A DNA stretch of 64,000 bases from Bifidobacterium aemilianum. GTDB lineage: Bacteria > Actinomycetota > Actinomycetes > Actinomycetales > Bifidobacteriaceae. Positions 56,591-64,000 of this stretch are shown one piece after another. Every line of letters starts with the position of its first letter. Positions within the stretch are counted from its first letter, which is position 1. Position numbers and translations under genes: made by a program. The stretch is taken from positions 1-64,000 of the forward strand of contig NZ_PDCG01000003.1 of NCBI RefSeq assembly GCF_003315635.1. The letters are read 5' to 3'. Below the pieces are notes generated by a model. That model saw only the letters and a program-made list of their open reading frames with translations. It ran no database searches and was not told the DNA's origin.

Positions 56591-57154
56591 ATGACACTGC
56601 TTCAGCACGAACTGACCGATTTCACCACTCAGGCATTTCAAGACAACGCCTTCCACGAGGTAAGCAAGAAGGACCTGCTGGGTCACTGGTCCCTGCTCTT
56701 CTTCTACCCGGCTGATTTCACCTTCGTCTGCCCCACCGAGCTTGAGGACCTGGCCACCCGCTACGAGGACTTCAAGAAGGCCGGTTGCGAGATCTACTCC
56801 GTCTCCTGCGACACCGAGTTCGTCCACAAGGCCTGGCACGAGGCCAACGACAAGATCAACAAGATTCAGTACCCCATGCTGGCCGACCCGACCGCCACCC
56901 TGGCCAAGGATCTGGACACCTACAACGAGGCCGAGGGCAAGGCCGAACGCGGCGACTTCATCATCAGCCCCGAGGGCAAGGTCGTGGCCTATGAGGTCAT
57001 CTCCTCCAACGTGGGCCGCAATGCCGACGAGATCCTGCGCCGGGTCCAGGCCTCCCAGTTCGTCCACGAGCACGGCGATCAGGTCTGCCCCGCCAAGTGG
57101 ACCCCCGGCGAGGAGACCATCGCCCCCAGCCTGGACCTGGTCGGCCAACTGTAA
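56591..57154 (+). CDS. ahpC: Alkyl hydroperoxide reductase subunit C (typical 2-Cys peroxiredoxin)
   Basis: The 187-residue peroxidase reduces H2O2 and organic peroxides. The peroxidatic Cys47 is in FYPADFTFVCPTELEDL and the resolving Cys166 in VCPAKW. It is re-reduced by an AhpF-like flavoprotein, which is encoded 320 bp downstream on the same strand. AGAGGTAACGAGGTAACC precedes the ATG. Predominantly anaerobic bacteria with no catalase depend on this pair. Confidence 0.96.
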   Translation: MTLLQHELTDFTTQAFQDNAFHEVSKKDLLGHWSLLFFYPADFTFVCPTELEDLATRYEDFKKAGCEIYSVSCDTEFVHKAWHEANDKINKIQYPMLADPTATLAKDLDTYNEAEGKAERGDFIISPEGKVVAYEVISSNVGRNADEILRRVQASQFVHEHGDQVCPAKWTPGEETIAPSLDLVGQL

Positions 57155-57285
57155 AGCGAAGGGCTTGAGCGGTTTCAGGACTGACGGTACGGAGCCCGCT
57201 ACCGCTTGAGACCGACCCTCCCCTCGGCTGGTACATGGCATAGAGGGGCACCGATGGTGCACTGGTCCAAGTTCTGGTCCAGCCC

Positions 57286-57312
57286 AGCCCTTCCGAAGCA
57301 GTCGGGAGGGCT
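57286..57312 (+). terminator. Terminator-like hairpin between ahpC and ahpF-like gene
   Basis: AGCCCTTCCGA, loop AGCAG, TCGGGAGGGCT (one T-G pair) followed by GTTTC lies 130 bp after the ahpC stop. The rest of the 57155-57473 gap shows no gene. It may end part of the ahpC transcript or attenuate the downstream gene. Confidence 0.6.
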
Positions 57313-57473
57313 GTTTCATGTGGCGCCGGCGGCTGTTGGCGCCGGTCGTCTCCTTGCCTTGGGCAGCTGCGTGACTTCGGCAGCGGCCGACCGGCAAGCC
57401 CTGGCGGCCTGGCCAGGGCTAAGCGTGTGGTTCGGGCCCGGAGCCCGGCAGTGATGGGTATGAATGGAGTGTT

Positions 57474-59243
57474 ATGCAGCAGCAGGATGATTTGTACGAT
57501 GTGGTGGTCGTCGGTGGCGGACCCGCAGGTCTGACAGCCGGACTCTACCTGGCCCGCGCCCGCTACCGGGTGCTGATTCTCGAAAAGGCGGACTTCGGCG
57601 GCCAGATCACCATCACCGCCGAGGTGGTCAATTACCCTGGGGTCGCCACGACCGACGGCAAGAAGCTGACCGCCACCATGCGCCAGCAGGCCCAGGACTT
57701 CGGCGCCGAGTTCAAGACCGCCGAAGCGACCGGCTTCGAGGTCGACGGTGACATCAAGACCGTCCACACCAACCGTGGCGACATCAGGACCTTCGGCATT
57801 CTGTTGGCGACCGGTGCCACCCCCCGCAAGATCGGCTTCGAGGGCGAGGAGGAGTACGCCGGCCGTGGCGTGGCCTACTGTGCCACCTGCGATGGCGAGT
57901 TCTTCAGCGGCAAGGAGGTCCTGGTGGTGGGCGGTGGGTTCGCCGCGGCCGAGGAGTCGGTATTCCTGACCAAGTACGCCAGCAAGGTCACCGTGCTGGT
58001 GCGCGAGGATGACTTCACCTGTGATGGGGCCGTTGCCACCGAGGCCAAGAACAACGAGAAGATCGACATTCTCTACCAGACCGAGCTCAAGGCCGTATCC
58101 GCCGGCCAGGGCGGTCTGACCGAGGCAACCCTGCTGGACAGGACCACTGGCCAGACCCGCTCCTGGAAGCCCGCGGACGGCGGCTCCTTCGGTGTCTTCG
58201 TCTTTGCCGGCTACGTGCCGCAGACCCAGGATGTCAAGGACCTGGTCGATCTGGATCCCTACGGCTACGTGAAGACCCACGGCTACCTGGAGACCTCGGT
58301 TCCCGGAATCTACGCCGCCGGCGACCTGCGCGAGAAGAACCTGCGCCAGGTGGTCACAGCCACGGCCGATGGTGCCATTGCGGCCGTTGAGTTGGAACGT
58401 TACGCCTCGGAGATGAGCAAAAAGACCGGCCTGCTGCCGCCCCGCCCCACCGAGTCCGCCTATGAGCAGGCCGAGGCCAAGGCCGCTGCGTCAGCCGCCG
58501 CCGAGGGGACCTCTCCGGCTCCTGCCGCTACTCCCGCAGCCGCCGCTGGCTCTGCTGGCTCAGGCTTCTTCGACGACTCCATCAAGCAGCAGCTCAATGT
58601 GGTCTTTGGCAAGATGGCCCAGCCCCTGGTCCTGCAACTGGACCTGGACGGCAGCGCCCTGTCCGCCGAGCTCAAGACCTTCATCACGGAGCTGGTCTCC
58701 CTATCCAACGGCAAGCTGGGCCTGGTCATCAACCAGGATGAGGGTGACCCGGCGGTCTTCGACCCGGCTGCACCCCTGCCCGATGCCCGCCCCTGCGTGC
58801 GCATCTGCAAGGCCGACGCCTCAGGCAAGCCGGTCCCCACCGGCCTGGCCTTCCACGGTGTCCCCTCCGGCCACGAGTTCAACTCCTTCGTCCTGGCCCT
58901 CTACAATGCCGCCGGCCCAGGCCAGGCTGTGGACGCGGACACCAGCCAGCGGATCGGCCAGATCGACCAGCCGGTCGATGTCATGCTCCTGGTCTCCCTG
59001 ACCTGCACCATGTGCCCCACCACGGTCCTCTCCTCCCAGCGGATCGCCGCCGAGAACCCTCAGGTGCGCGCCGAGGCCTACGACGTCTCGCGCTACCCTG
59101 ATCTCAAGGACCAGTACGGCGTCATGAGTGTCCCCTGCATTGTCATCAGCAAGCCCGGCGCCGAGGGGCAGCCCGCCGCCCAGAAGGTCGAGTTCGGCAA
59201 GAAGTCCGTCCCTGAAATGCTCGACCTCATAGCCCAGGCCTGA
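57474..59243 (+). CDS. AhpF-like flavoprotein disulfide reductase with C-terminal thioredoxin folds
   Basis: The 589-residue protein carries the TrxB-type part first (residues 1-335: FAD motif GGGPAGLTAG, redox pair C136-A-T-C139, NADP(H) motif VVGGGFAAAEES, GIYAAGDLREK). An Ala/Pro-rich linker follows (about 348-375), then a twin thioredoxin-fold domain with redox pair C511-T-M-C514. E. coli AhpF has these in the opposite order (thioredoxin folds first, CHNC). Electron flow would be NAD(P)H-FAD-CATC-CTMC-AhpC. The ATG follows GGAG. It is likely the AhpC reductase. Confidence 0.88.
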   Translation: MQQQDDLYDVVVVGGGPAGLTAGLYLARARYRVLILEKADFGGQITITAEVVNYPGVATTDGKKLTATMRQQAQDFGAEFKTAEATGFEVDGDIKTVHTNRGDIRTFGILLATGATPRKIGFEGEEEYAGRGVAYCATCDGEFFSGKEVLVVGGGFAAAEESVFLTKYASKVTVLVREDDFTCDGAVATEAKNNEKIDILYQTELKAVSAGQGGLTEATLLDRTTGQTRSWKPADGGSFGVFVFAGYVPQTQDVKDLVDLDPYGYVKTHGYLETSVPGIYAAGDLREKNLRQVVTATADGAIAAVELERYASEMSKKTGLLPPRPTESAYEQAEAKAAASAAAEGTSPAPAATPAAAAGSAGSGFFDDSIKQQLNVVFGKMAQPLVLQLDLDGSALSAELKTFITELVSLSNGKLGLVINQDEGDPAVFDPAAPLPDARPCVRICKADASGKPVPTGLAFHGVPSGHEFNSFVLALYNAAGPGQAVDADTSQRIGQIDQPVDVMLLVSLTCTMCPTTVLSSQRIAAENPQVRAEAYDVSRYPDLKDQYGVMSVPCIVISKPGAEGQPAAQKVEFGKKSVPEMLDLIAQA

Positions 59244-59414
59244 CCTCCCTCCTCCAGCCCAGCCCACGCATCCGGTCCGCGCGGAGATACCGCCATGCAG
59301 AACCCCTGAATGGCACTTTGGCCGCAGCGGCGGATGACGGGGCCGCTGCTGAACCACTGGGACTCTGCCGAATGATGGAAGCACCTTCCGTAACCCTCCC
59401 CTCCCTCTCGTCGT

Positions 59415-59426
59415 GGGGGGGGGGGG
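59415..59426. repeat. Homopolymer tract of 12 G
   Basis: Twelve consecutive G lie 57-68 bp before the ATG of the surface protein gene, in or just upstream of its presumed promoter (TTGTTTATGGCTATCAAT follows). Such tracts change length by slippage. Confidence 0.85.
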
Positions 59427-59454
59427 TGCGTTGTTTATGGCTATCAATAGTTAG

Positions 59455-59471
59455 CTCACAGAGAATGTGAG
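59455..59471 (+). promoter_or_regulatory. Hairpin just before the ribosome binding site
   Basis: CTCACA, loop GAGAA, TGTGAG is a perfect 6-bp stem ending one base before AAGGAG of the surface protein gene. It could influence translation. Confidence 0.45.
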
Positions 59472-59482
59472 AAGGAGTTTCT

Positions 59483-61093
59483 ATGAGGAAATATTCGATA
59501 CAGGGTTGGTTGGCTGGAGTGACCGGCCTGCTCGTCACGGGGTGCATGGTCTTTGGTATGGCCGGCACCGCCAGCGCGGTTGAGGACACCTCGACAAGCC
59601 AGACATCCCAGGAGTCCGCACAGGCTCAGCCGCAGATCAAAGTTGCAGCTCAGGATGGTGGCAAGGCCGATGCGGCCCAGTCCGGCAAAGAGGATGCCAC
59701 GCTGACCCCTGCTGGCAAAGATATCGCTGTTCCCAACAATGGCAAATCAGAGAGCAAGGACCCAACCAATGACAAGGTTGATACCAAACTCAACGCGGGT
59801 CAGCTAAGTAAGTCTGTTGCCCCCGATGCCCCACTGGGTAATGCGCCTCACTACACGTATGATGTTCCCAATATCTCCAATCCCAGCGTCTCCGAAATAG
59901 GCGCTCATTCAGTGAAAATCACTTTTGATTATTCAATTATCAGAGGCGATGGGAGCTGGCCAATTAGGGATATGGTTGCCATGCTGAAATTCCAGCGGGT
60001 TAGGAGTATCACGCCGCTTAAGCCCATTGATAAGATCGTGGATTACTACTTGGAGGATCAGGGGGCCATAGGCTACGACAAGAATCTGGGAATCAGCGAC
60101 AACAAACTGACTCAGCAGGATTACTCCAGAAATTATGGTTCGAATAGCAATACCTTGACTGATGATAAAGGAAACGTATTGGGAACATTTGAAGCCCAGG
60201 ACTTTGTCCGTTGGGAAGAGGATACATGGGCTCAGGGAAGTCACCCTGAATCAGGTTCCATGTCCCTCACCCTCATTGGCGTGGATCCCAATACATTGTA
60301 TTCCGGCGCAGGCTACACCGTTGGCGGGCATGACTATAGCGATAGCCAATATGGGGTGCTCTGGGCCAAAACCCAGGAATTGGGCAAAACCAGTATGGGA
60401 CAACAGACCCCTGTTAATATGACCCGTATTGTGGTCGGAGTCAACATGAAGTCGGATGGCGGCCCCCTATATCAAGCATCATTGGTGCCGGTTCCTGCCT
60501 TCAAGACCATTTCCGAGCCTCAATCGGTAGCTGAGGGTGAGTTGAACACTGGCAATGCGGGGGATATGAAGCCCGGAGACGTACAGGCCAATGGTTCTTC
60601 GCGCTTCTATATCAATTCCTTGAAGGAAGCCTGCAAGGCCAAAGTAGATAATAATGAAAACTGCTTCTGGTATTCCTATATCTATTCGACGCCGCAAAAG
60701 CTGACCGGTCCTGATGGTGCTCCCTACACGGCCATCAAGAAGGATGAGCAGGGTCGCTATTACTTCGATGCCTTCATCCCCTCCTCACTCACTGGCGACC
60801 ACAAGGTTGCCCTGCTAGATGACCAGGGCCAGGTTCAGGCTTGGACTCCAGTGACTTTGGGAGAAACACAAGGTCAGACCTCTCCCGCTGCTGTCGCGTC
60901 TCATGGCGCTGCCTCCGGTCGTCCTGCAGGTGGAGCTGGTGGCTCTGCTCCGGCTGGTGACCCCGTGGCCGACCCCGGATCCGGTGAAATGGCTCATACC
61001 GGTGTGAATGTTGCAGTGGTCGCTGGTACTGCCCTGGCTCTGATGGCCGCTGGTGCTAGTTTGGGCTTCGTCCGCCGTTTCACCAAGGTCTGA
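59483..61093 (+). CDS. Secreted, cell-wall-anchored-type surface protein
   Basis: The 536-residue protein has a signal peptide (MRKYSIQGWLAGVTGLLVTG, cut after TASA), a Ser/Gln/Lys/Asp-rich region (about 33-125) and an extracellular domain (about 130-445) with few changes in hydropathy and two cysteines (ACKAKVDNNENCF). A Pro/Gly/Ala-rich stalk follows, and the C-terminus is MAHTG, a hydrophobic helix and RRFTKV. MAHTG stands where sortase substrates have LPxTG or LAxTG. AAGGAG before the ATG is strong. The codon mix of the domain is less GC-rich than neighbours. Adhesin-like role is inferred; the family is not recognised. Confidence 0.75.
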   Translation: MRKYSIQGWLAGVTGLLVTGCMVFGMAGTASAVEDTSTSQTSQESAQAQPQIKVAAQDGGKADAAQSGKEDATLTPAGKDIAVPNNGKSESKDPTNDKVDTKLNAGQLSKSVAPDAPLGNAPHYTYDVPNISNPSVSEIGAHSVKITFDYSIIRGDGSWPIRDMVAMLKFQRVRSITPLKPIDKIVDYYLEDQGAIGYDKNLGISDNKLTQQDYSRNYGSNSNTLTDDKGNVLGTFEAQDFVRWEEDTWAQGSHPESGSMSLTLIGVDPNTLYSGAGYTVGGHDYSDSQYGVLWAKTQELGKTSMGQQTPVNMTRIVVGVNMKSDGGPLYQASLVPVPAFKTISEPQSVAEGELNTGNAGDMKPGDVQANGSSRFYINSLKEACKAKVDNNENCFWYSYIYSTPQKLTGPDGAPYTAIKKDEQGRYYFDAFIPSSLTGDHKVALLDDQGQVQAWTPVTLGETQGQTSPAAVASHGAASGRPAGGAGGSAPAGDPVADPGSGEMAHTGVNVAVVAGTALALMAAGASLGFVRRFTKV

Positions 61094-61166
61094 TGCCCGA
61101 TGACCTGCTTCGGTTAGATGAGTACGACTGACCCGAAGGGTCGGTCGGTGATTGGCCGGTAGATTA

Positions 61167-61211
61167 GCAAAGCCTTTCTCCCCTTATGTAGTGGGGCGAG
61201 AAAGGCTTTGC
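61167..61211 (+). terminator. Terminator after the surface protein gene
   Basis: GCAAAGCCTTTCTCCCC and its complement (one bulged C) flank a 9-base loop; TTGTTTTC follows. This is a classical intrinsic terminator. Confidence 0.88.
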
Positions 61212-61484
61212 TTGTTTTCGGCAACGGCTACCAGATTCAGAAGCAGAGGATATGGCAGCAACATATGGTCGGCTGTGCTGTTTGGCTGAAGAGGGCTGTC
61301 CTCTGCCTTGAGTGATATCGGGTTGGCCAGCGTGGTTTGAGCGGCCGCTGGTGTGTTCGCCCGGCTGGGTTCCCTACCTCTGTGAAAACCCTGGCTACTT
61401 TGACGATGTCGGTATCCTGGCAGCTTTGCTGCCCTGGCCACTTGGTCAGACAATAGTGCTGGCATTGCCGCGCGTCAGATAGGG

Positions 61485-61532
61485 AGGTGCCCTGGTCTTG
61501 GCGGAAATTCCACCGCCAAGACCAGGGCACCT
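61485..61532. repeat. Perfect 20-bp inverted repeat with 8-base loop
   Basis: The arms at 61485-61504 and 61513-61532 (AGGTGCCCTGGTCTTGGCGG) are fully complementary around AAATTCCA. It ends 66 bp beyond the ppc stop and may end ppc transcripts, though no T-run follows. The rest of the 61094-61597 gap shows no gene. Confidence 0.75.
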
Positions 61533-61597
61533 TCAAGCTGTGGCCAGATTGCTTTCATGGCAATGGCCATTACCTTTCTAGCCTTTCATACGGGTCA

Positions 61598-64000
61598 TCA
61601 GCCGGTGTTCTGGAGGCCGGCGGCGACTCCGGAGACGGTGCAGAGGATCAGGTAGATGAAGCCGGCCTGCTGGTCCTTGCTGAGCTCCTCCTTGTCGACC
61701 TTCTTGCGCAGGGAGCGCAGGGCCAGCACCTGGGTGATGGAGAGGGCGTCCACATAGGGAGAGCGGATGCGGATGGCCCGGCCCAGCACATGCCTGTGCT
61801 GCAAGGGCCACTCGTCATCGACGATCTTCAACACCCACTTGCGGGTAAGCTCCATCTCGGTCAGAACCTTGTCACGCAGGTCGTCCCGGTCGCCCAGGGC
61901 CAGGTACATCTTGGCGATGCGCTCGTCGGTCTTGGCCAGGGACATCTCGATGTTGTCGATGAAGGTACTGAAGAGGGGCCACTCGTGGTAGGCCTTCTGC
62001 AGGGTCTTCAGGTCGCCGAACTGCTCGCAGGCGGTGCCCAGGCCGTACCAGGCGGCCAGGTTGATGCGGGCCTGTGCCCAGGAGAAGACCCAGGGGATAG
62101 TCCGCAGGTCGTCCAGGGACTTGGCTCCCAGGCCGCGCTTGGCTGGCCGCGAACCGATGGGCAGGAGTCCGACTTCGGTCAGGGGCGTGACGGTGGAGAA
62201 CCAGGGGGTGAAGTCCGGCGTATTGAGCAGGTCCAGGAAGCGCTGGTGGGCCGCTTCGTCCAGCTTGCCGGCCATATCCGCATACTCTCGGGTCATGTCG
62301 GTGTTGGTCTTCTCCACGCTGGGCGCCGACTGGAGGAGGGTGGCCGCAGCCACCGATTCCACATGCCGGATGGCCAGGATCGGGTTGCCATAGCGGGCGA
62401 AGATGACCTCTCCCTGCTCGGTGAGCTTGAAGCGGCAGTTGACGGAACCGACGGGCTGGGCCAGCACCGCGCGGTTGGCCGGCCCGCCTCCGCGCCCGAC
62501 GGCACCGCCGCGGCCATGGAAGAGGGTCAGGTCTATGCCGTGCTGGTCGGCCCAGGTGGCGATCCGCTCCTGGGCGGAGTGGAGGGCCAGGGTGGCCGAG
62601 GTGGGGCCGGCGTCCTTGGAGGAGTCGGAGTAGCCCAGCATGACCTCCATCTTGTTGCCGGTGGCCTTCAGCCGCTCTTGGACCTCGGGGATCTTGATGA
62701 TGTCCTCCAGCACGTCCACGCAGTTCTGCAGGTCCTCCAGCTGCTCGAAGAGGGGGATGACGTCGATGGTGGGGACTTCCTCGGAATGGGCGAAAGCCAG
62801 GCGGTTGAGCTCATAGACATCGCGCACGTTCTGGGCCGACTTGGTGAAGGAGATGATGTAGCGGCGGGCGGCCTTGGGGCCTTGCCTGCGCTGGATGGCT
62901 CCCAGGGCCCGGAAGGTGTCCAGAACCTCGCGGGTCATGGGTTGCAGTTCGCCGCGCTCACTGTGTAGGCCGTGCTCACGGATGTCTTCCAAGGCCCGGC
63001 GGTGGACCACTGAGTGCTGACGGAACTCCATCTCGACCAGATGGAAGCCGAAGGTCTGCGCCTGCCAGATTAGGTCCTGGAGGGCGCCATAGGCCACGCG
63101 TCGTGCCCCGGCGGCTGCCAGGGAGCGCTGGACGGTTTGCAGGTCCTCGATGTACTCGTCGCAGTTTCTGTACATCAGGTCCGCGTCCCGGGCGATGGTG
63201 AAGTGGAGGCGGTCGGCGATTACCAAGAGCACGGCCCGGTGGAGCTCGCTGGTGGAGATCAGGGATGCCTTTTCGGTCAGGCGCTCGCTCATCTCCTGCT
63301 GGCGACCCCAGAGGTTGAGGAGTTCGTCGCTGGGCGGGGTGGTGCCGGACTCGACGGTTAGGTTGCGGCCGGCATGCCTGGTGGCCTCCTCCAGGGCTCC
63401 GATGGCGTGGTCACTGAACTTTCGGGCCACCTGGCGGCTGACCTTGGCGGTCACGTTGGGGTTGCCGTCACGGTCGGAGCCAATCCAGCTGCCGGGTTTG
63501 AAGAAGGCCGGGCAGACCGGTTCGACCAGTCCCGCCTTGTCGCCCAGCATCCAGTCGTCGAAGCGACGGTAGACCTTGGGAATGGTGGTGAAGAGCGTGT
63601 TGTCGAAGATGTCGAGGATGGTGTCGGCCTCCTCAACGGGTGTCGGCTTCTTCATGGCGATGGGGGAGGTGCGGAAGAGGGCGTCGATCTCGGCATAGAG
63701 TCGGCGGTAGTTCTCCTTCTTGTCGGACCCTCCCAGGAGCTTGCTGACACTGAGCAGGTCGGAGATGCGGCGGATCTTGCCCTCAACGGCCTTGCGCCGC
63801 GCCTCGGTGGGGTGGGCGGTGAAGACCGGGTGGAATTCCAGACGGTCCAGGAGCTTCCTGGCTTCATCGGCGCCCATCTCCTCAGTGAGCTGGTGGTAGG
63901 CGCGGGTCATCTCGTTGACCGGATCGGTCGGCTGGTCCTCGCCCACCTTGGATTCGCGCTGGTGGAGGACCTCGACCCGGTAGTTCTCCTCGCAGAGGTT
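61598..64000 (-). CDS. ppc: Phosphoenolpyruvate carboxylase, 5' end outside the window
   Basis: The 800 residues seen are the C-terminal part of an enzyme of normally about 900-920. It makes oxaloacetate from phosphoenolpyruvate and bicarbonate. Catalytic motifs present: FTAHPTEARRKAVEGK, GSDRDGNPNVTAKV, FHGRGGAVGRGGGPANRAV, MLGYSDSSKDAG and the invariant C-terminal QNTG. The frame is open to the right edge (NLCEENYRVEVLHQRESKVG), so a GTG at 63946 is internal and is not the start. The downstream inverted repeat may terminate it. Confidence 0.97.
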   Translation of the reverse strand, partial: NLCEENYRVEVLHQRESKVGEDQPTDPVNEMTRAYHQLTEEMGADEARKLLDRLEFHPVFTAHPTEARRKAVEGKIRRISDLLSVSKLLGGSDKKENYRRLYAEIDALFRTSPIAMKKPTPVEEADTILDIFDNTLFTTIPKVYRRFDDWMLGDKAGLVEPVCPAFFKPGSWIGSDRDGNPNVTAKVSRQVARKFSDHAIGALEEATRHAGRNLTVESGTTPPSDELLNLWGRQQEMSERLTEKASLISTSELHRAVLLVIADRLHFTIARDADLMYRNCDEYIEDLQTVQRSLAAAGARRVAYGALQDLIWQAQTFGFHLVEMEFRQHSVVHRRALEDIREHGLHSERGELQPMTREVLDTFRALGAIQRRQGPKAARRYIISFTKSAQNVRDVYELNRLAFAHSEEVPTIDVIPLFEQLEDLQNCVDVLEDIIKIPEVQERLKATGNKMEVMLGYSDSSKDAGPTSATLALHSAQERIATWADQHGIDLTLFHGRGGAVGRGGGPANRAVLAQPVGSVNCRFKLTEQGEVIFARYGNPILAIRHVESVAAATLLQSAPSVEKTNTDMTREYADMAGKLDEAAHQRFLDLLNTPDFTPWFSTVTPLTEVGLLPIGSRPAKRGLGAKSLDDLRTIPWVFSWAQARINLAAWYGLGTACEQFGDLKTLQKAYHEWPLFSTFIDNIEMSLAKTDERIAKMYLALGDRDDLRDKVLTEMELTRKWVLKIVDDEWPLQHRHVLGRAIRIRSPYVDALSITQVLALRSLRKKVDKEELSKDQQAGFIYLILCTVSGVAAGLQNTG

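Noticed and set aside
57307..57322. parS-like word TGTTTCATGTGG near the ahpC terminator
   Set aside because: Only the left half matches; the right half does not, and it lies far from the origin array.
61487..62968. 493-codon open frame on the plus strand opposite ppc
   Set aside because: Antisense shadow of phosphoenolpyruvate carboxylase, whose catalytic motifs are all on the minus strand.

Overview
The window is a chromosomal segment around the replication origin of a GC-rich actinobacterium, most likely a Bifidobacterium. The evidence is the order rpmH-rnpA-yidD-yidC-khpB-rsmG-(parS)-parA-parB on one side and dnaA-dnaN-recF-DUF721-gyrB-gyrA-DUF3566 on the other, together with a family I glutamate dehydrogenase, an AhpC/AhpF-like pair, an actinobacterial phosphoenolpyruvate carboxylase and LacI-controlled alpha-galactoside genes. 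The species cannot be fixed from the sequence alone.

Layout. 1-6.5 kb: a truncated membrane protein, dCTP deaminase, RlmB, a PLP aminotransferase, D-Ala-D-Ala ligase and thioredoxin reductase. 6.5-9.1 kb: parB and parA (minus strand). 9.1-11.3 kb: a 2.2 kb AT-richer non-coding block with a DnaA-box cluster and a long periodic array of parS-like sites. 11.3-14.8 kb: rsmG, khpB, yidC, yidD, rnpA and rpmH, all minus and nearly gapless. 14.8-26.2 kb: oriC-type DnaA-box clusters on both sides of dnaA, then dnaN, recF, DUF721, gyrB, gyrA and a DUF3566 gene, all plus. 26.4-33.3 kb: a patch of small membrane proteins, gdhA and three decayed genes (an NYN-domain gene with an in-frame stop, a chimeric remnant, and a GH1 beta-glucosidase with about four frameshifts). 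33.4-41.3 kb: mscL, two MFS transporters, a MalY/PatB-type C-S lyase and an ECF transporter operon. 41.3-47.2 kb: an inverted-repeat-rich intergenic region, tRNA-Ala and tRNA-Ile, a zinc metallopeptidase, an SDR, Dps, a CorC-type CBS protein and a DUF915 hydrolase. 47.2-55.5 kb: a LacI regulator divergent from a sugar ABC transporter (binding protein and two permeases, no ATPase), a GH36 alpha-galactosidase and a second clan-D-like glycosidase. 55.5-64 kb: beta-carbonic anhydrase, AhpC, an AhpF-like reductase with reordered domains, a cell-surface protein behind a G12 tract, and a truncated phosphoenolpyruvate carboxylase.

How it works together: DnaA and its boxes start replication. ParA and ParB act on the parS array to position the newly copied origins. 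DnaN, RecF and the gyrase subunits serve the replication fork. The minus-strand group supplies membrane protein insertion and RNA maturation. The accessory part handles alpha-galactoside uptake, micronutrient uptake and peroxide defence.

The most unusual structure is the parS block at 9476-11225. Ten sites sit 169-179 bp apart, and the sequence between them alternates between two diverged unit families, giving a dimer of about 350 bp, like a satellite-style bacterial centromere.
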